The notes: generated by a model not told the origin, from the sequence alone. DNA of 64,000 nucleotides from Paraburkholderia sp. BL25I1N1 (GCF_003002025.1 NZ_PVZB01000007.1:1-64000), one strand, 5' to 3'; positions 1 to 8,786 are shown, numbered from the stretch's first letter. Made by a program: numbers and translations.

Positions 1-238
1 CGATTTCTTTCCCATCAACATTCTCCAAAGTGTATTTACTCTCGGCGGGCAGCGGCGAAGAGAAAGCGCAAAGTTGCGAATCGGATGCCTAAGAGAAGCC
101 GCCCTATATGTCGCGCTGGGTCGACGGGCCCCACTGAGTAGACCAGCGGCATCCACGGAAATTCGGATGAACCGAAAAAAAGCGCCGGTCCCGAAAGGGA
201 TCAGGCGCTTTGAATGGGAGCGAAAAGGAGGCAGACCT

Positions 239-589
239 TTAGGACCGAGGGGCGACAGCGTTGATGTAGAGGTAACCGGTATCGGCTTCGATCTGGAGAT
301 CGAAGCCTTCGTCGATTACGCGGTCAAAGACCGCATCGTTGTGGTCAAGATGCTCGACGAAATCATCGCCGCCGAATTCTGCCCGGGCGCGCTCCCACCA
401 GTCGTCGAATGGCACCGTATCGGGATTGCATTCCACGGCCCACGCGATGATGCTGCGTCGGCCGTTTTCCAATTCGCCTCTCTCCGAGAGCATGTAGACG
501 CCGTGATCCTTGACCAGCACGATTCGACATTGCTGTGTGCGGGCTTCGCGGATGACGGGGCGCAGATCCGCTGCAACGAAGTGGATCAT
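239..589 (-). CDS. DUF3085 domain protein
   Basis: A 116-residue cytoplasmic protein with no signal peptide or membrane segment. The N-terminal half (VAADLRPVIREA, then IVLVKDHGVYML) matches my memory of the DUF3085 family, which is common on proteobacterial plasmids and integrative elements and has no known function. The ATG is preceded by an AGGA ribosome site 7 nt upstream. It is the last gene of the leftward block that starts with the DUF3577 gene, 46 nt after the helicase stop. The family call rests on recall of the motif; the function is unknown. Confidence 0.75.
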   Translation of the reverse strand: MIHFVAADLRPVIREARTQQCRIVLVKDHGVYMLSERGELENGRRSIIAWAVECNPDTVPFDDWWERARAEFGGDDFVEHLDHNDAVFDRVIDEGFDLQIEADTGYLYINAVAPRS

Positions 590-634
590 GATGAATTCCT
601 CGATGAGGGGATGGGTTAGGAGATGAGGTTCCGG

Positions 635-2932
635 CTATTCCTGACTCACCAGTTGCCGCGCGAGCGCAACTTCGATGCTCTCTCCGCCCTGATTGAGGAT
701 GTCGAGACCGGACTCGGGCATGTCGCCGGAGGTGGACTGCGAGACGGCAATCTTCTGTCCCATCAGCTTCAGACACCGCATCTGCGTTGTGGCCTCGTAA
801 GCGAGAAATCGCACGGTGACGTCATGCGTCTGACCGATACGCCAGCTCCGGCGTGCAGCCTGTTGAAGCGTGTAGGTATTAAAGCCGGACTGAAGAAATG
901 CAATCGTCGGGAATTCAAGAAGATCGAGGCCGGTTTTGACCAGTTCGGGGTTCGTGATGATGACTTCGGCGCCACGCTCCAGCTGGTCGGCGACCCAGTC
1001 CTCACGCTTTTCCGCAGGCACACTCGCACGAAGCACGGATGCCCTGACACCGACCGCATCGAGAAGATTCTTCAGTCGCACCGACGTGTCGCGCGTGCCG
1101 GTATAGGTCGTATAGAGCAGCGTGCGCCGGCGGTTCAGCAGTTCGCCGCGCACGAGTCGCAGCAGCGCTTCTTCCTTGGGACCGGGTTGATCGTCGCGCA
1201 GCAATGCAGGCACGCTGGCCAGGATCCGCTTCGTGCGAGGGTGACGCACGATTTCAGGACGGAAACAACATTCCGGCCACGCGAGCAGCGCATTGAGCAC
1301 CACGCCAAGCAGACTCTTGTCGCCGCAGCGTAATGCGGCGCGCAATTCTGATGTCAGTGTCGATTCGAGCGTGCGATAGGCGGCCGCCATTTCCTCAGTC
1401 AACGCGACCGGCAGCAGGGATTCGTCATAGGGCGGCAGGACGTTCTGACCGATCTGCGAGAGCTTCAGGAAGGCCGTATATGGCACGACATACCGCATGA
1501 TGCCCTTGGGACCGAAACCCGGACCCTTCACCGTCGAGACGCTTTTTCGGTCGCCTTTCGCAGTGCGGTGCGAGCCTTCGTCGACCTGCTTGTGGATGTC
1601 GATGAGCACGCCATGCTCGCGCATGAACGCCATCGTTGCGGCCGCCATCGAGCCGTTGCTGTTGTAGTTAAACCCGTCGTCGATCAGCATGGTCGGGTTC
1701 AGACGATAGAGCAGGTGATAGAGGTCGTCGGCGTAGCCGCCCATCAACGTCCCCGTGAGCAGCAACGTTTTCGACGCCTTCCGGGCGAGTACGCCCATTG
1801 CCTGGCCCTGGGCGGAGTTTTCGTTCTTGTATTCGTGGCCTTCGTCGGCGATCAGCAGACCGAAGTAGCCCTGTGGCAGATACCGTTTAACGAATTCTGA
1901 GGCTTGATAACCGCCCTGTCCGAATGAGATTTCGGTATGGGCGAGCGCGCGCTCCATGCGCTTCGCTTGCCGGTCCGAGAACACGAGTTCGCCGCTGTCG
2001 TCCATCAGGTTGATGAACTCGAACACGTTGTCCTGCAGCATGTCCGCGAGCATCGATTCGCCGAAGCGGGAGAGCAGGCGTTCGGCGGTTTTCTCGCCGA
2101 CGGTCGGCATCTGTAGCAGCGCTCCCTTCACGAGCTCGCGCATCGACCGCGTGCCTTGGCCTTTCGGCGCCAGGGTCCACAGGCGTTCGCCGCAACCGCA
2201 CGCGCGACGCTTCTCGTTGAGCGCCGGCCGAGCCTGGGCAGGTGTCAGCGGATTGCCGTCTTCGTCGCACACGAACTCACCGCAGGCAGGGCAGCAGGCA
2301 AACACGCGGGTGATTGCGTCAGTCTCCATATCGAGTGTTGCGACACGGCGCGCGAAGGCAGGCTTCCAGTCGAATCCCATCCGCATGCGCACGCGGCCGA
2401 GAATGAAAAACTCGGGTACCGTTGGCCTCGAACGCATGATACGGAGCTGCAGGAGCTTGCGCAGTGTGTCCGGGCCATTGAGGATCCAGACGCGTGCACC
2501 CGGCACCGTCGTTCTGATTTCGCGGCGCCACTTGTAGACGAGATGGGGCGGCGCGATGACGAGCGTGCGCGGATAGCCGCAATGGTGGAGAAGGACGGCA
2601 ACGCCGATGCCCATCAGCGTCTTACCGGTACCCATTTCGGCATTGATGACACCGCCCGGTGCGTGTTGCGTCAACAGTGTCGTGATCGCGTGAATGACTT
2701 CCCGTTGCGCCGGGAACGGTTGTCGCGACAGTTCGTCGAGCAGTGCGTCCCATCGTGAGGGGCGTTGCCCATTGTAGATCGACGGATTTTGCTGGCGGAC
2801 GGCATCGAGCAGTCCGGCGCCAAAGTTCGAGATGAAGTCCGGCAGGGCGATCACGTCGCCGGCGTTGTCGTCGGCTGTGATGTCGTCATGTTCGGCATCG
2901 CCGTCGACGACGGCGGATTGCAGATCTTCCAT
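635..2932 (-). CDS. SNF2/DEAD-type helicase of a mobile element
   Basis: A 765-residue superfamily 2 helicase. Motif I is AEMGTGKT (about residues 98-105), motif II is ADEGH, motif III is LLTGTL, and the C-terminal RecA lobe ends with the Snf2-like motif VI RRSWRIGQ. A zinc-binding insert (CPACG, later CGCGERLW) sits between motifs I and II. The frame stays open for 86 codons further upstream, but that extension lacks family character. The ATG at 2932 has a GGAGACGC ribosome site. It lies in the same leftward block as the DUF6094 methylase-like gene. A role in DNA remodelling or protection of the element after transfer is inferred, not shown. Confidence 0.88.
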   Translation of the reverse strand: MEDLQSAVVDGDAEHDDITADDNAGDVIALPDFISNFGAGLLDAVRQQNPSIYNGQRPSRWDALLDELSRQPFPAQREVIHAITTLLTQHAPGGVINAEMGTGKTLMGIGVAVLLHHCGYPRTLVIAPPHLVYKWRREIRTTVPGARVWILNGPDTLRKLLQLRIMRSRPTVPEFFILGRVRMRMGFDWKPAFARRVATLDMETDAITRVFACCPACGEFVCDEDGNPLTPAQARPALNEKRRACGCGERLWTLAPKGQGTRSMRELVKGALLQMPTVGEKTAERLLSRFGESMLADMLQDNVFEFINLMDDSGELVFSDRQAKRMERALAHTEISFGQGGYQASEFVKRYLPQGYFGLLIADEGHEYKNENSAQGQAMGVLARKASKTLLLTGTLMGGYADDLYHLLYRLNPTMLIDDGFNYNSNGSMAAATMAFMREHGVLIDIHKQVDEGSHRTAKGDRKSVSTVKGPGFGPKGIMRYVVPYTAFLKLSQIGQNVLPPYDESLLPVALTEEMAAAYRTLESTLTSELRAALRCGDKSLLGVVLNALLAWPECCFRPEIVRHPRTKRILASVPALLRDDQPGPKEEALLRLVRGELLNRRRTLLYTTYTGTRDTSVRLKNLLDAVGVRASVLRASVPAEKREDWVADQLERGAEVIITNPELVKTGLDLLEFPTIAFLQSGFNTYTLQQAARRSWRIGQTHDVTVRFLAYEATTQMRCLKLMGQKIAVSQSTSGDMPESGLDILNQGGESIEVALARQLVSQE

Positions 2933-3050
2933 GATGCGTCTCCAGAAGATGCGGGCCAAGTGCCCCCGGGACGGGGCGCAGGTCCCGCAGATTAGGAAAA
3001 TAAAGAGAGGGCCGCCAGCGCATCCAGGGGCGGCAAGACCGGCGGAGGGG

Positions 3051-3662
3051 TTAGTCGATTGCAAGCGCGCCGCTGCGGACCAGGCTGGAAATCGCCTCGG
3101 TGAACGAGTCAGGAAGTGCGATCCGGAAAGCGTGGATGCGTCCGACGGGCGAATAAGGTGTCTGGTCGAGCCTGCTGACCAGCTGGCCACTGAGTTCGGC
3201 GAGAACTAGCGAGCGCCAGTGCGGCAGCAGCGGTATCGGACTGAGCTGTTCAATCAGCGACCACACGCGTGCTTCCAGCGACGCCTCGTCGTGCGCCTGC
3301 GTCTCACGGTCAACCAGCAGCCATGCCGAGCCGGTGGCTTTTGACGGTGTCAGCAGCGACTCGTCGTAGATCCACGTATGCACGAGGTTGCCGAAGAGGT
3401 TGTCCTTCGGCAGACGACCGCTGTATTTGTCCAGCCGCCGCGGATCGCCGATAGGTACGGCGGCGATCGTCTGGCTGCTGCCGGGATTGATGAGCGTGAT
3501 CTGACGGATGCCGCCCTCCTGGACGCCCAGATGTAGTGAGGCGTAAAGCTGCTGAACGGCACCGTCGCGACCGAAAACGGACACGAAGGCGAGCTCGCCA
3601 TCGGGTGCACGCACGCAGGCATCGATGAAGATGTCCTGCAGTTCCTTGATGGGATATAGCAT
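3051..3662 (-). CDS. conserved hypothetical protein of the element
   Basis: A 203-residue protein of unknown family. It has no signal peptide, membrane helix or recognisable catalytic motif. The composition is that of a soluble globular protein with a middle segment rich in G, P and K (PKDNLFGNLVHTW). The start at 3662 (MLYPIKEL) has GGAG 9 nt upstream; a start ten codons earlier is possible but less well placed. The gap on its promoter side carries the first copy of the double-hairpin repeat (3799-3844), so it may be co-regulated with the KlcA, DUF3275 and DUF3577 genes. Confidence 0.7.
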   Translation of the reverse strand: MLYPIKELQDIFIDACVRAPDGELAFVSVFGRDGAVQQLYASLHLGVQEGGIRQITLINPGSSQTIAAVPIGDPRRLDKYSGRLPKDNLFGNLVHTWIYDESLLTPSKATGSAWLLVDRETQAHDEASLEARVWSLIEQLSPIPLLPHWRSLVLAELSGQLVSRLDQTPYSPVGRIHAFRIALPDSFTEAISSLVRSGALAID

Positions 3663-3798
3663 GGGGTGCTCCAGCGTGAATGCCCGGCGCACCCACCGGG
3701 CGCTGACCCGGGTGGGTTAAGGAAAATTCCGGGGCGTCCGCAAGGGAGCCGCCGCCGCGCAGACGAAGGCGCCGGAAAGAAGCGGCTGGGGTACATCT

Positions 3799-3844
3799 GA
3801 AGGTGTCGCGTCACGGGCGACAACGGGTCTGCTACCGGCAGACC
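3799..3844. repeat. double-hairpin intergenic unit, copy A
   Basis: Begins GAAGGTGTCGC. Hairpin 1 has arms TGTCGC (3804-3809) and GCGACA (3817-3822). Hairpin 2 has arms GGTCTGC (3826-3832) and GCAGACC (3838-3844). The layout is the same as at 7763-7810, where the second stem has swapped arms (GACCTGC and GCAGGTC) that still pair. A GAAGGCGCCGGAAA box lies about 25 nt to the left. It is upstream of the 203-aa gene. Confidence 0.75.
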
Positions 3845-3952
3845 AGCGGGAAAACGTGCAGCGCGAAGCGCTTTCCTTGAGCGTCCCGGTGAACGGTCAG
3901 GGAAAGCGCCCTGGAGACAGGGCGCACAGAGGTATAGAAGGAACGGCCGCGG

Positions 3953-4405
3953 TCAGCAGCCAGTCAGCGTTCCGAGCAAGGCGCGAAGTTCGCGGACCTG
4001 TCCGGCCGTGAGGGTCATCGACACCAGGGCTTCGGGGTGCCAGGTCTCGATCGCTGCTGCCTGAGGCAATCGTTCGTCGACGAGTCGTGCGAACGCGAGG
4101 AGTTGGTGTGCGGCTGCGTGCAGTCGCACCGCACGGACCGAGACGTCGGCGGGCGGCCATGCCGTGACGCCCGTCGCATCGAAACTGAGGACCTGTCCGT
4201 CGAGTTCCTCATAGTCGTCGTAGAGCAGCGGCATGTTCGGCGCGTCATCCCACAACGTACCGGCGTCGAATGCCGCACGCGCGATGACGCACGCCGCCTC
4301 GGCGCTGGCGGCCCGGATGCCGACGACGACCCGGTGCGTGTGGTCGAGGCTATAGCCGACCAGGTAAGGAGGCAGTGGCTGGTTCGTGGGGCTTGTATCA
4401 GTCAT
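3953..4405 (-). CDS. hypothetical protein
   Basis: A 150-residue protein I do not recognise. It is alanine-rich and probably helical in the second half (AVRLHAAAHQLLAFARLVDERLP), with an acidic middle (YDDYEELDG). No signal peptide or membrane segment is visible. The frame has a clean start (MTDTSPTNQPLPPYLVGYSL), codon use like its neighbours, and sits between two genes of the same strand in the element's maintenance block. No function can be assigned. Confidence 0.65.
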   Translation of the reverse strand: MTDTSPTNQPLPPYLVGYSLDHTHRVVVGIRAASAEAACVIARAAFDAGTLWDDAPNMPLLYDDYEELDGQVLSFDATGVTAWPPADVSVRAVRLHAAAHQLLAFARLVDERLPQAAAIETWHPEALVSMTLTAGQVRELRALLGTLTGC

Positions 4406-4480
4406 GATTCGGGTGTCCTTGCAGGGCGGAGCCTGCCCCCTGCGGGGTAAGGCCCCGTAGGGTTGAAGACGTGACCCGCG

Positions 4481-5587
4481 CTAGCGGATCGTGACAACGC
4501 GGCCGAGATTCGGGCCGGGCGTGAAGTCAATGCCCGCGATCGTGGGAACGAACCGGTCGCGCATCAGGATCGTCGTCCGGATATCGCCTTTGTCCGTTTC
4601 CTCGATCTGGACTTCCTGCTCTTTCTGCTTGATGGTGTCGCCGCGGATGAGCAGACGTGTGCCATCAACGCCGGTAACCACACCGGTAATCTGGCCGGCC
4701 GCAAGCGCGAGGGCGAGGTGCCAGTCGGACAGGTCGCGCAGGGGACGGCGAGGCGTGACCGCCTTTGCTGCGAACATCGCAGCGAACTGCGGCCAGAGCG
4801 TGGCGTGCTGCAGGCGTTGCAGTTCGTGCTCGAGCTGCGGCGCATCGATCCGTGTGGACATGAAGACCTGTTCACCGGCGGCCGATGGAATGCAGTACGG
4901 ATGTGCCGTCCAGGTCTCAGGCTGTTCAGGTGGCAGTTCGCCGTCGCTGAGGCGGGTGAGACGTGCGGCGAGTGCAGTGTCGACACCATCCGCCCGACGC
5001 TTGACGCCTAAGAGAACGAGCTGTTTGAACGTCTGGTCGGGGGCGAGAAACACTTCGACGCGTGTGAAATTACGGGCGATCATCGTGGCGAACTCGCGGT
5101 CCATCACGTAGTACGGCACGATCAGCACGAGCACGCCGCCGAACGCGAGCCAGGGAACCGCCTTCAGATAGAAGAGCTTCTCCAGACGGCCCGGCTGACG
5201 CTCGCCAGTCTGGGCCTTGTCCGATACGACGTCGCCATACGGCGGGTTGAGGAACAGGAGTCCCATGCTGCGGGCGGTGATGAACATGTCCTGGATGTCG
5301 GTGTGTGTCACGGTCTCCAAGACATCCTTCGCGTGCCATGCACGCTCGCGGTCATACTCGACGCCAAATGCGCGGATCGCGTTAGGTGTTGCGGACTGCC
5401 TTCCCAATGCGTCCTTTAGCTCGTGCAGCGCGGCGCCTTCGCCGCAACATGGATCGAGCAACCGTACGGGGCGGTCTGGATCGGCCAGCGAGAGCGCCGG
5501 GATGATCCGTCCGAGCGTGACGGCATCGGTCGGGAAGTAGCCGTTTTTCACGAAATTCCGGGCGAGGCGGGGAAAGATCAAAGCCAT
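4481..5587 (-). CDS. DUF6094 protein, N6-adenine-methylase-like
   Basis: A 368-residue class I SAM-dependent methyltransferase fold. Motif I is LLDPCCGEGAAL (about residues 43-54) and the catalytic motif IV is NPPYG (about residues 114-118), the signature of amino-methylating DNA methylases. The first 25 residues (FPRLARNFVKNGYFPTD) match the DUF6094 family found on plasmids and integrative elements. No target recognition domain is obvious in the C-terminal half. The partner helicase gene lies in the same leftward block. DNA modification protecting the incoming element is a reasonable inference; the substrate is unproven. Confidence 0.8.
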   Translation of the reverse strand: MALIFPRLARNFVKNGYFPTDAVTLGRIIPALSLADPDRPVRLLDPCCGEGAALHELKDALGRQSATPNAIRAFGVEYDRERAWHAKDVLETVTHTDIQDMFITARSMGLLFLNPPYGDVVSDKAQTGERQPGRLEKLFYLKAVPWLAFGGVLVLIVPYYVMDREFATMIARNFTRVEVFLAPDQTFKQLVLLGVKRRADGVDTALAARLTRLSDGELPPEQPETWTAHPYCIPSAAGEQVFMSTRIDAPQLEHELQRLQHATLWPQFAAMFAAKAVTPRRPLRDLSDWHLALALAAGQITGVVTGVDGTRLLIRGDTIKQKEQEVQIEETDKGDIRTTILMRDRFVPTIAGIDFTPGPNLGRVVTIR

Positions 5588-5606
5588 GTCGATCTCCAGC
5601 GAATCG

Positions 5607-5642
5607 CGGCGTGCCGTTCGCCGGAAGGCCCGGCACGCCGCA
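5607..5642. repeat. perfect 11-bp inverted repeat between DUF3275 and DUF6094 genes
   Basis: Arms GCGGCGTGCCG (5607-5617) and CGGCACGCCGC (5632-5642) around a 14-nt loop. No T-run follows on either strand, so it is not a standard terminator. It could be a weak terminator, an RNA-processing site or one more member of the structured gaps of this block. Confidence 0.65.
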
Positions 5643-5653
5643 AGTGGAAGGAA

Positions 5654-6214
5654 TCAGGCTTTCAGCCACGTCTGGCTGGAGGCCTGGAAGGCGTAACCGA
5701 ATGCGCGAAGCTGGTCGCGTTGCTGACGGAACACGCCGCGGTCAACGGTTGGATCGAGCTTCACTGGCTGGCCGGCGACAATCGCATCGGCCAGGTCGGT
5801 TCCGAACAGGTCGGGCAGATACGGCTCGTCAGAATCGCCTTCGGTTGGCGCGGGGGATGGCCCCTGGTCAGCATGGGCGGGGGCTGCTGCACTGGGTATG
5901 CGTTCCTCGTCGGCCGGATCCGGCTCGGTCGAGGACGGTGCCTGACCGGTCTCGCTGAACGGCTCATCGTTGTCGAGCTGCACATCGGCGAGCCTCGCGC
6001 GGATCTCGACGGTGACCTTGCCGTACCACACGTAGCTGTGCGGATAGATCCTGTCGATCAGGAAGGTACCGGTATAGGCGCCGGGCTCGAACTGCTCGAG
6101 CACCTTGTCCTTGACCTTGAATTCGCCGACAGACGTGGTCAGTTCGCCGACCTGGAACGGGCCGTTGCTGCCCTTGATGGTGCGCACGTCGAGCGTGCCG
6201 GAAAGAGAGATCAT
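5654..6214 (-). CDS. DUF3275 family protein
   Basis: A 186-residue protein. The N-terminal 75 residues (SGTLDVRTIKGSNGPFQVGEL, then GEFKVKDKVLEQFEPGAYTGTF) match DUF3275, a family carried by integrative conjugative elements and of unknown function. Residues from about 85 to 130 are a low-complexity linker rich in P, A, E and D, followed by a short C-terminal helical module. The start at 6214 (MISLSGTL) has GGAGG 5 nt upstream; a start 14 codons earlier has no such site. The gap on its promoter side carries hairpin copy D. Confidence 0.82.
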   Translation of the reverse strand: MISLSGTLDVRTIKGSNGPFQVGELTTSVGEFKVKDKVLEQFEPGAYTGTFLIDRIYPHSYVWYGKVTVEIRARLADVQLDNDEPFSETGQAPSSTEPDPADEERIPSAAAPAHADQGPSPAPTEGDSDEPYLPDLFGTDLADAIVAGQPVKLDPTVDRGVFRQQRDQLRAFGYAFQASSQTWLKA

Positions 6215-6360
6215 GATGCCTCCACGTGGTGAGGCGGAACCATCCCTCGCGGGCATGTAGTCCCGCCGGTTTGGAAAGTCGTATGCAAAATTGATTCCGT
6301 CTGGCTGTACGCCGGGCAGGCAGGGGCGCAGACAGGAAGGCGCCGGAAAAACTGCAGCTA

Positions 6361-6376
6361 TCGCCTCACGTGGCGA
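6361..6376. repeat. intergenic hairpin unit, copy D
   Basis: Arms TCGCC (6361-6365) and GGCGA (6372-6376). To the left lies a GAAGGCGCCGGAAA box (starting near 6336), identical to the one beside copy A. To the right lies a GC-rich tract with GGTACGG, resembling copy C. It is upstream of the DUF3275 gene and is the weakest of the four copies. Confidence 0.5.
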
Positions 6377-6496
6377 GGTACGGTTCCGCAGGTGGCGCGG
6401 TGCATCTATCCCGAAGCGGGTGCGATGCCCCGCGGGGAATGCGCCGTTGATCCGGCGCAGGCGAAGGAATGACGTGATGCGGCATCAGGGCTCCGG

Positions 6497-7084
6497 TCAC
6501 ACGCGCCGTTGTGAGCGAAGGTCGCGACCGATGACGGTACGCACCGAGCTGATAATGAAGACTGTCCAGTCGGCGAAATACCGTCCGTCGAAAACGATCG
6601 CGCCTGCGTTCAGCATGAGCTGGATCGGCATCGTGATCCTGCCGGTAGGCGTCTGCCCGTCGCGTCCGGCCACGTGCTCCATGTCGGGGAAGAACCGATA
6701 ACCCTCGAACGGATCGAGGAATTCGAGCTTGAGGTCGCGGGCCTCGACGGTGTGGCAATAACGCAGCCGGCCGATCAGCGGTCCATCAAACCCTGTAACG
6801 AGCGGGGACCCAAGCGGATCGTCGCGTCCATTGAAGAGCCCGAGATAGAGGCCGTCGGGAAGATCGACGCTCTGCACCGTATAGCGCGGCAATGTGCGTC
6901 CGTCGCGGCACTGAAAAACCTGCTGCGACGGATCGCCGTCATCATCGGGCTGATCGGCGGCATGAAGCTGTGATGCTGGTCTGTGCTGGAAGCAGTACGC
7001 GCGTGCCAGTGACCCGTGGCGCGTACTCGTATTGAAGCCGCTGATAGCGGGGCGGGAAGGGGGGATGGAAGTGCAGATTGACAT
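6497..7084 (-). CDS. hypothetical protein
   Basis: A 195-residue protein of unknown family. The first 60 residues are basic and poorly ordered. From about residue 65 it becomes globular, with alternating hydrophobic strands (YTVQSVDLPDGLYLGLFNGRD, then LRYCHTVEARDLKLEFLDP). The ATG at 7084 has GGAG 6 nt upstream, which supports the full length. It lies between the KlcA and DUF3275 genes on the same strand. No function can be assigned. Confidence 0.68.
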   Translation of the reverse strand: MSICTSIPPSRPAISGFNTSTRHGSLARAYCFQHRPASQLHAADQPDDDGDPSQQVFQCRDGRTLPRYTVQSVDLPDGLYLGLFNGRDDPLGSPLVTGFDGPLIGRLRYCHTVEARDLKLEFLDPFEGYRFFPDMEHVAGRDGQTPTGRITMPIQLMLNAGAIVFDGRYFADWTVFIISSVRTVIGRDLRSQRRV

Positions 7085-7174
7085 CGTTGTCTCCGGGAAT
7101 GTTGCGGAGACGCGCCCTGCGGGCTGCGTTCCGCAAGACGGGAAAGGTAGGCTGGGCGTCAGTCCATCAGCCCA

Positions 7175-7594
7175 TCAATCGAGTGCCGCGAAGATCTCGC
7201 GCGCCTCAGGGTGAGATGGGACGAAGGCGAGCAGCCTGTGATAGAGCTCCGTGAAATGCGCGTCTTCTGTCGACCACGCCATGGCGTTCAGGGCGAAGAG
7301 GCTGGCAACAATACCGGCGGCGTCACTGCTCATTTCGCCATCGTATCCGTTGCCGTCGCAGGTAATGGGCAGCGGGCCATCCAGACGAGGCGTCATGTAG
7401 AACGCGCCGTTGGACAGCTCGACGTAGTCCCAGAATCCGCCGTGGTAGGTCGGGCACAACGACGACATCGCGGTGTAAACAGCGAATTCGGCGCGGATCA
7501 TATGCTTGCCGAAGTATCGCGGCAGGATTTCCATACGACGGTCCTCGGGCACGATGGTGGCCACGATGCCGTGCGTTTCAGTGGTCTGGTTCAT
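7175..7594 (-). CDS. klcA: antirestriction protein, KlcA/ArdB family
   Basis: A 139-residue protein with the ArdB/KlcA signature: an N-terminal VPEDRRMEILPRYFG, the central YHGGFWDYVELSNGAFYMTP, and a terminal helix bundle. The usual length is about 140 residues, so it is complete. KlcA/ArdB proteins reduce type I restriction of incoming conjugative DNA without mimicking DNA. The start at 7594 (MNQTTETHG) has GGAGG 5 nt upstream; 17 codons of open frame before it belong to the leader. The leader side of this gene holds the most structured non-coding segment of the window (7763-8042). Confidence 0.93.
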   Translation of the reverse strand: MNQTTETHGIVATIVPEDRRMEILPRYFGKHMIRAEFAVYTAMSSLCPTYHGGFWDYVELSNGAFYMTPRLDGPLPITCDGNGYDGEMSSDAAGIVASLFALNAMAWSTEDAHFTELYHRLLAFVPSHPEAREIFAALD

Positions 7595-7762
7595 GACATC
7601 CTCCGGAAAAGGAGCGGAGGATGGCTGCCCGGGCGGGGAGCGCATTCCCCGCGAGGGTTGAACAAACGAACTACCTGAGAGCGGGGAAGCGAGCTATTCC
7701 GGACCCGGCATCATGGCGACGCGGGTACAGCCGTGCAGACAATGGCACCGGAAGAGGGCTGT

Positions 7763-7810
7763 GAAGGTGTCGCCTGACGCGGCGACAGACGGACCTGCAA
7801 CTGGCAGGTC
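7763..7810. repeat. double-hairpin intergenic unit, copy B
   Basis: Begins GAAGGTGTCGC like copy A. Hairpin 1 has arms TGTCGCC (7768-7774) and GGCGACA (7781-7787). Hairpin 2 has arms GACCTGC (7792-7798) and GCAGGTC (7804-7810). Relative to copy A the second stem shows a compensatory exchange on both arms, which argues that the fold itself is conserved. It is upstream of klcA. Confidence 0.78.
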
Positions 7811-7821
7811 GGCAGTGAACA

Positions 7822-7882
7822 CGTCATGCGTCATTGGCCCTCATTGGCACTGGTGGGCAGTGAGGGTCAATGACGCATGACG
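7822..7882. repeat. 22-bp inverted repeat with 17-nt loop
   Basis: The left arm 7822-7843 and the right arm 7861-7882 are complementary at 21 of 22 positions; each arm contains the string CATGCGTCATTG or its complement form. The right arm abuts and overlaps a second perfect stem, CGCCTGGCAG and CTGCCAGGCG (7881-7890 and 7898-7907). It lies in the klcA leader gap. Confidence 0.85.
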
Positions 7883-8099
7883 CCTGGCAGATAACCCCTG
7901 CCAGGCGTGTGTCTGGGCCGGAACGATCGGTCCGGCGCAAACGGCACGGCGTAGTGGGGCCACCGTGGACCCGGTCGACGATCTGCGGGACGTTACCGGC
8001 TTTCCGGAGCGGGCTCGAGGAGTGCCGCTCTGGAAAACCGGTAGTCCGGTTATGCGCGAGAGGAAGCCCCCGCACGAGGCGGGGACCGAGGGGCGCCGG

Positions 8100-8786
8100 T
8101 CATTCGGCGCTGGCGGACGGACGACGGGCGCTCCCGTTCGCATGACGGCGCAGCGGCGGATAGCGGTTGCTGCGCGCGTTGGTGCGTTCGGCCGTGCGGT
8201 CGGTCGCTGCCGCATCGTTGCTTGAGGCTCCGATGTCGCGGCTGTTTGTCGGTCCCTCAGCAGAAGGCGTATCGCGGTGATCGCGATCGTCCGTCGACGG
8301 TTCATGCCCGTTGACGGTGTCCGAGGAAGTGTCGGCGCCTGCTTCAGCGTCGTCGTCTTCGCGGTCGCTTTCGTCACGGTAGACTTCCTGGCCGTCGACC
8401 TTGATCCAGAAAAGCTTGAGCAGACGCCCCTTGAGGACAGCGCCGGTCTCGCCCGCGCGGTTGCCGGTACGCTCGAAGGTACGGATGTAATGGTCACCAG
8501 CGCGGAAGGAGACGAGGACTTTTACGTCCGGATCGTTGGCGTCGTTCATCACGGCGCGCACAGTTTCCTTCGCTTTCTCGCCCGAGACGATCAGGTCCAG
8601 CGGAAGATACACGACACCATTCTCGACGTTCGGATCGCCGTGAAACGCGGAGATGGCGCAGGCAAGGAAGGGCCTGGCCTTGCTGCGGCCATTGCCTCTG
8701 GCCGTAACATCGCGGACACGGGACAGATACCCGAGGCCACGCAGATGAAGGTCGAAATACTTGCGGGGTTCAACAGACTGATTCAT
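8100..8786 (-). CDS. DUF3577 protein, STY4534-type element replication protein
   Basis: A 228-residue protein. Residues 1-130 (YFDLHLRGLGYLSRVR, then FLACAISAFHGD, later GRLLKLFWIKVDG) match DUF3577, annotated in integrative conjugative elements as an STY4534-family replication protein. The last 90 residues are a disordered tail rich in D, E, S, T and R. The start at 8786 (MNQSVEP) has GGAG upstream; the 67 open codons before it are leader sequence. It is the first gene of the leftward maintenance block. The replication role is the family annotation and is not evident from motifs. Confidence 0.82.
   Translation of the reverse strand: MNQSVEPRKYFDLHLRGLGYLSRVRDVTARGNGRSKARPFLACAISAFHGDPNVENGVVYLPLDLIVSGEKAKETVRAVMNDANDPDVKVLVSFRAGDHYIRTFERTGNRAGETGAVLKGRLLKLFWIKVDGQEVYRDESDREDDDAEAGADTSSDTVNGHEPSTDDRDHRDTPSAEGPTNSRDIGASSNDAAATDRTAERTNARSNRYPPLRRHANGSARRPSASAE

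Larger units (their letters stand above)
7595..8099. other. 505-bp gap packed with inverted repeats
   Basis: No convincing gene is present. At least six inverted repeats follow one another: 7768-7787, 7792-7810, 7822-7882 (22-bp arms with one mismatch), 7881-7907 (10-bp perfect arms), 7917-7936 and 7995-8042 (18-bp arms with two mismatches). The gap separates the DUF3577 stop from the KlcA start. None of the repeats is followed by a T-run. Confidence 0.8.

Noticed and set aside
74..619. Plus-strand frame opposite the DUF3085 gene
   Set aside because: The minus-strand frame has the family motifs and a ribosome site; this one has neither.
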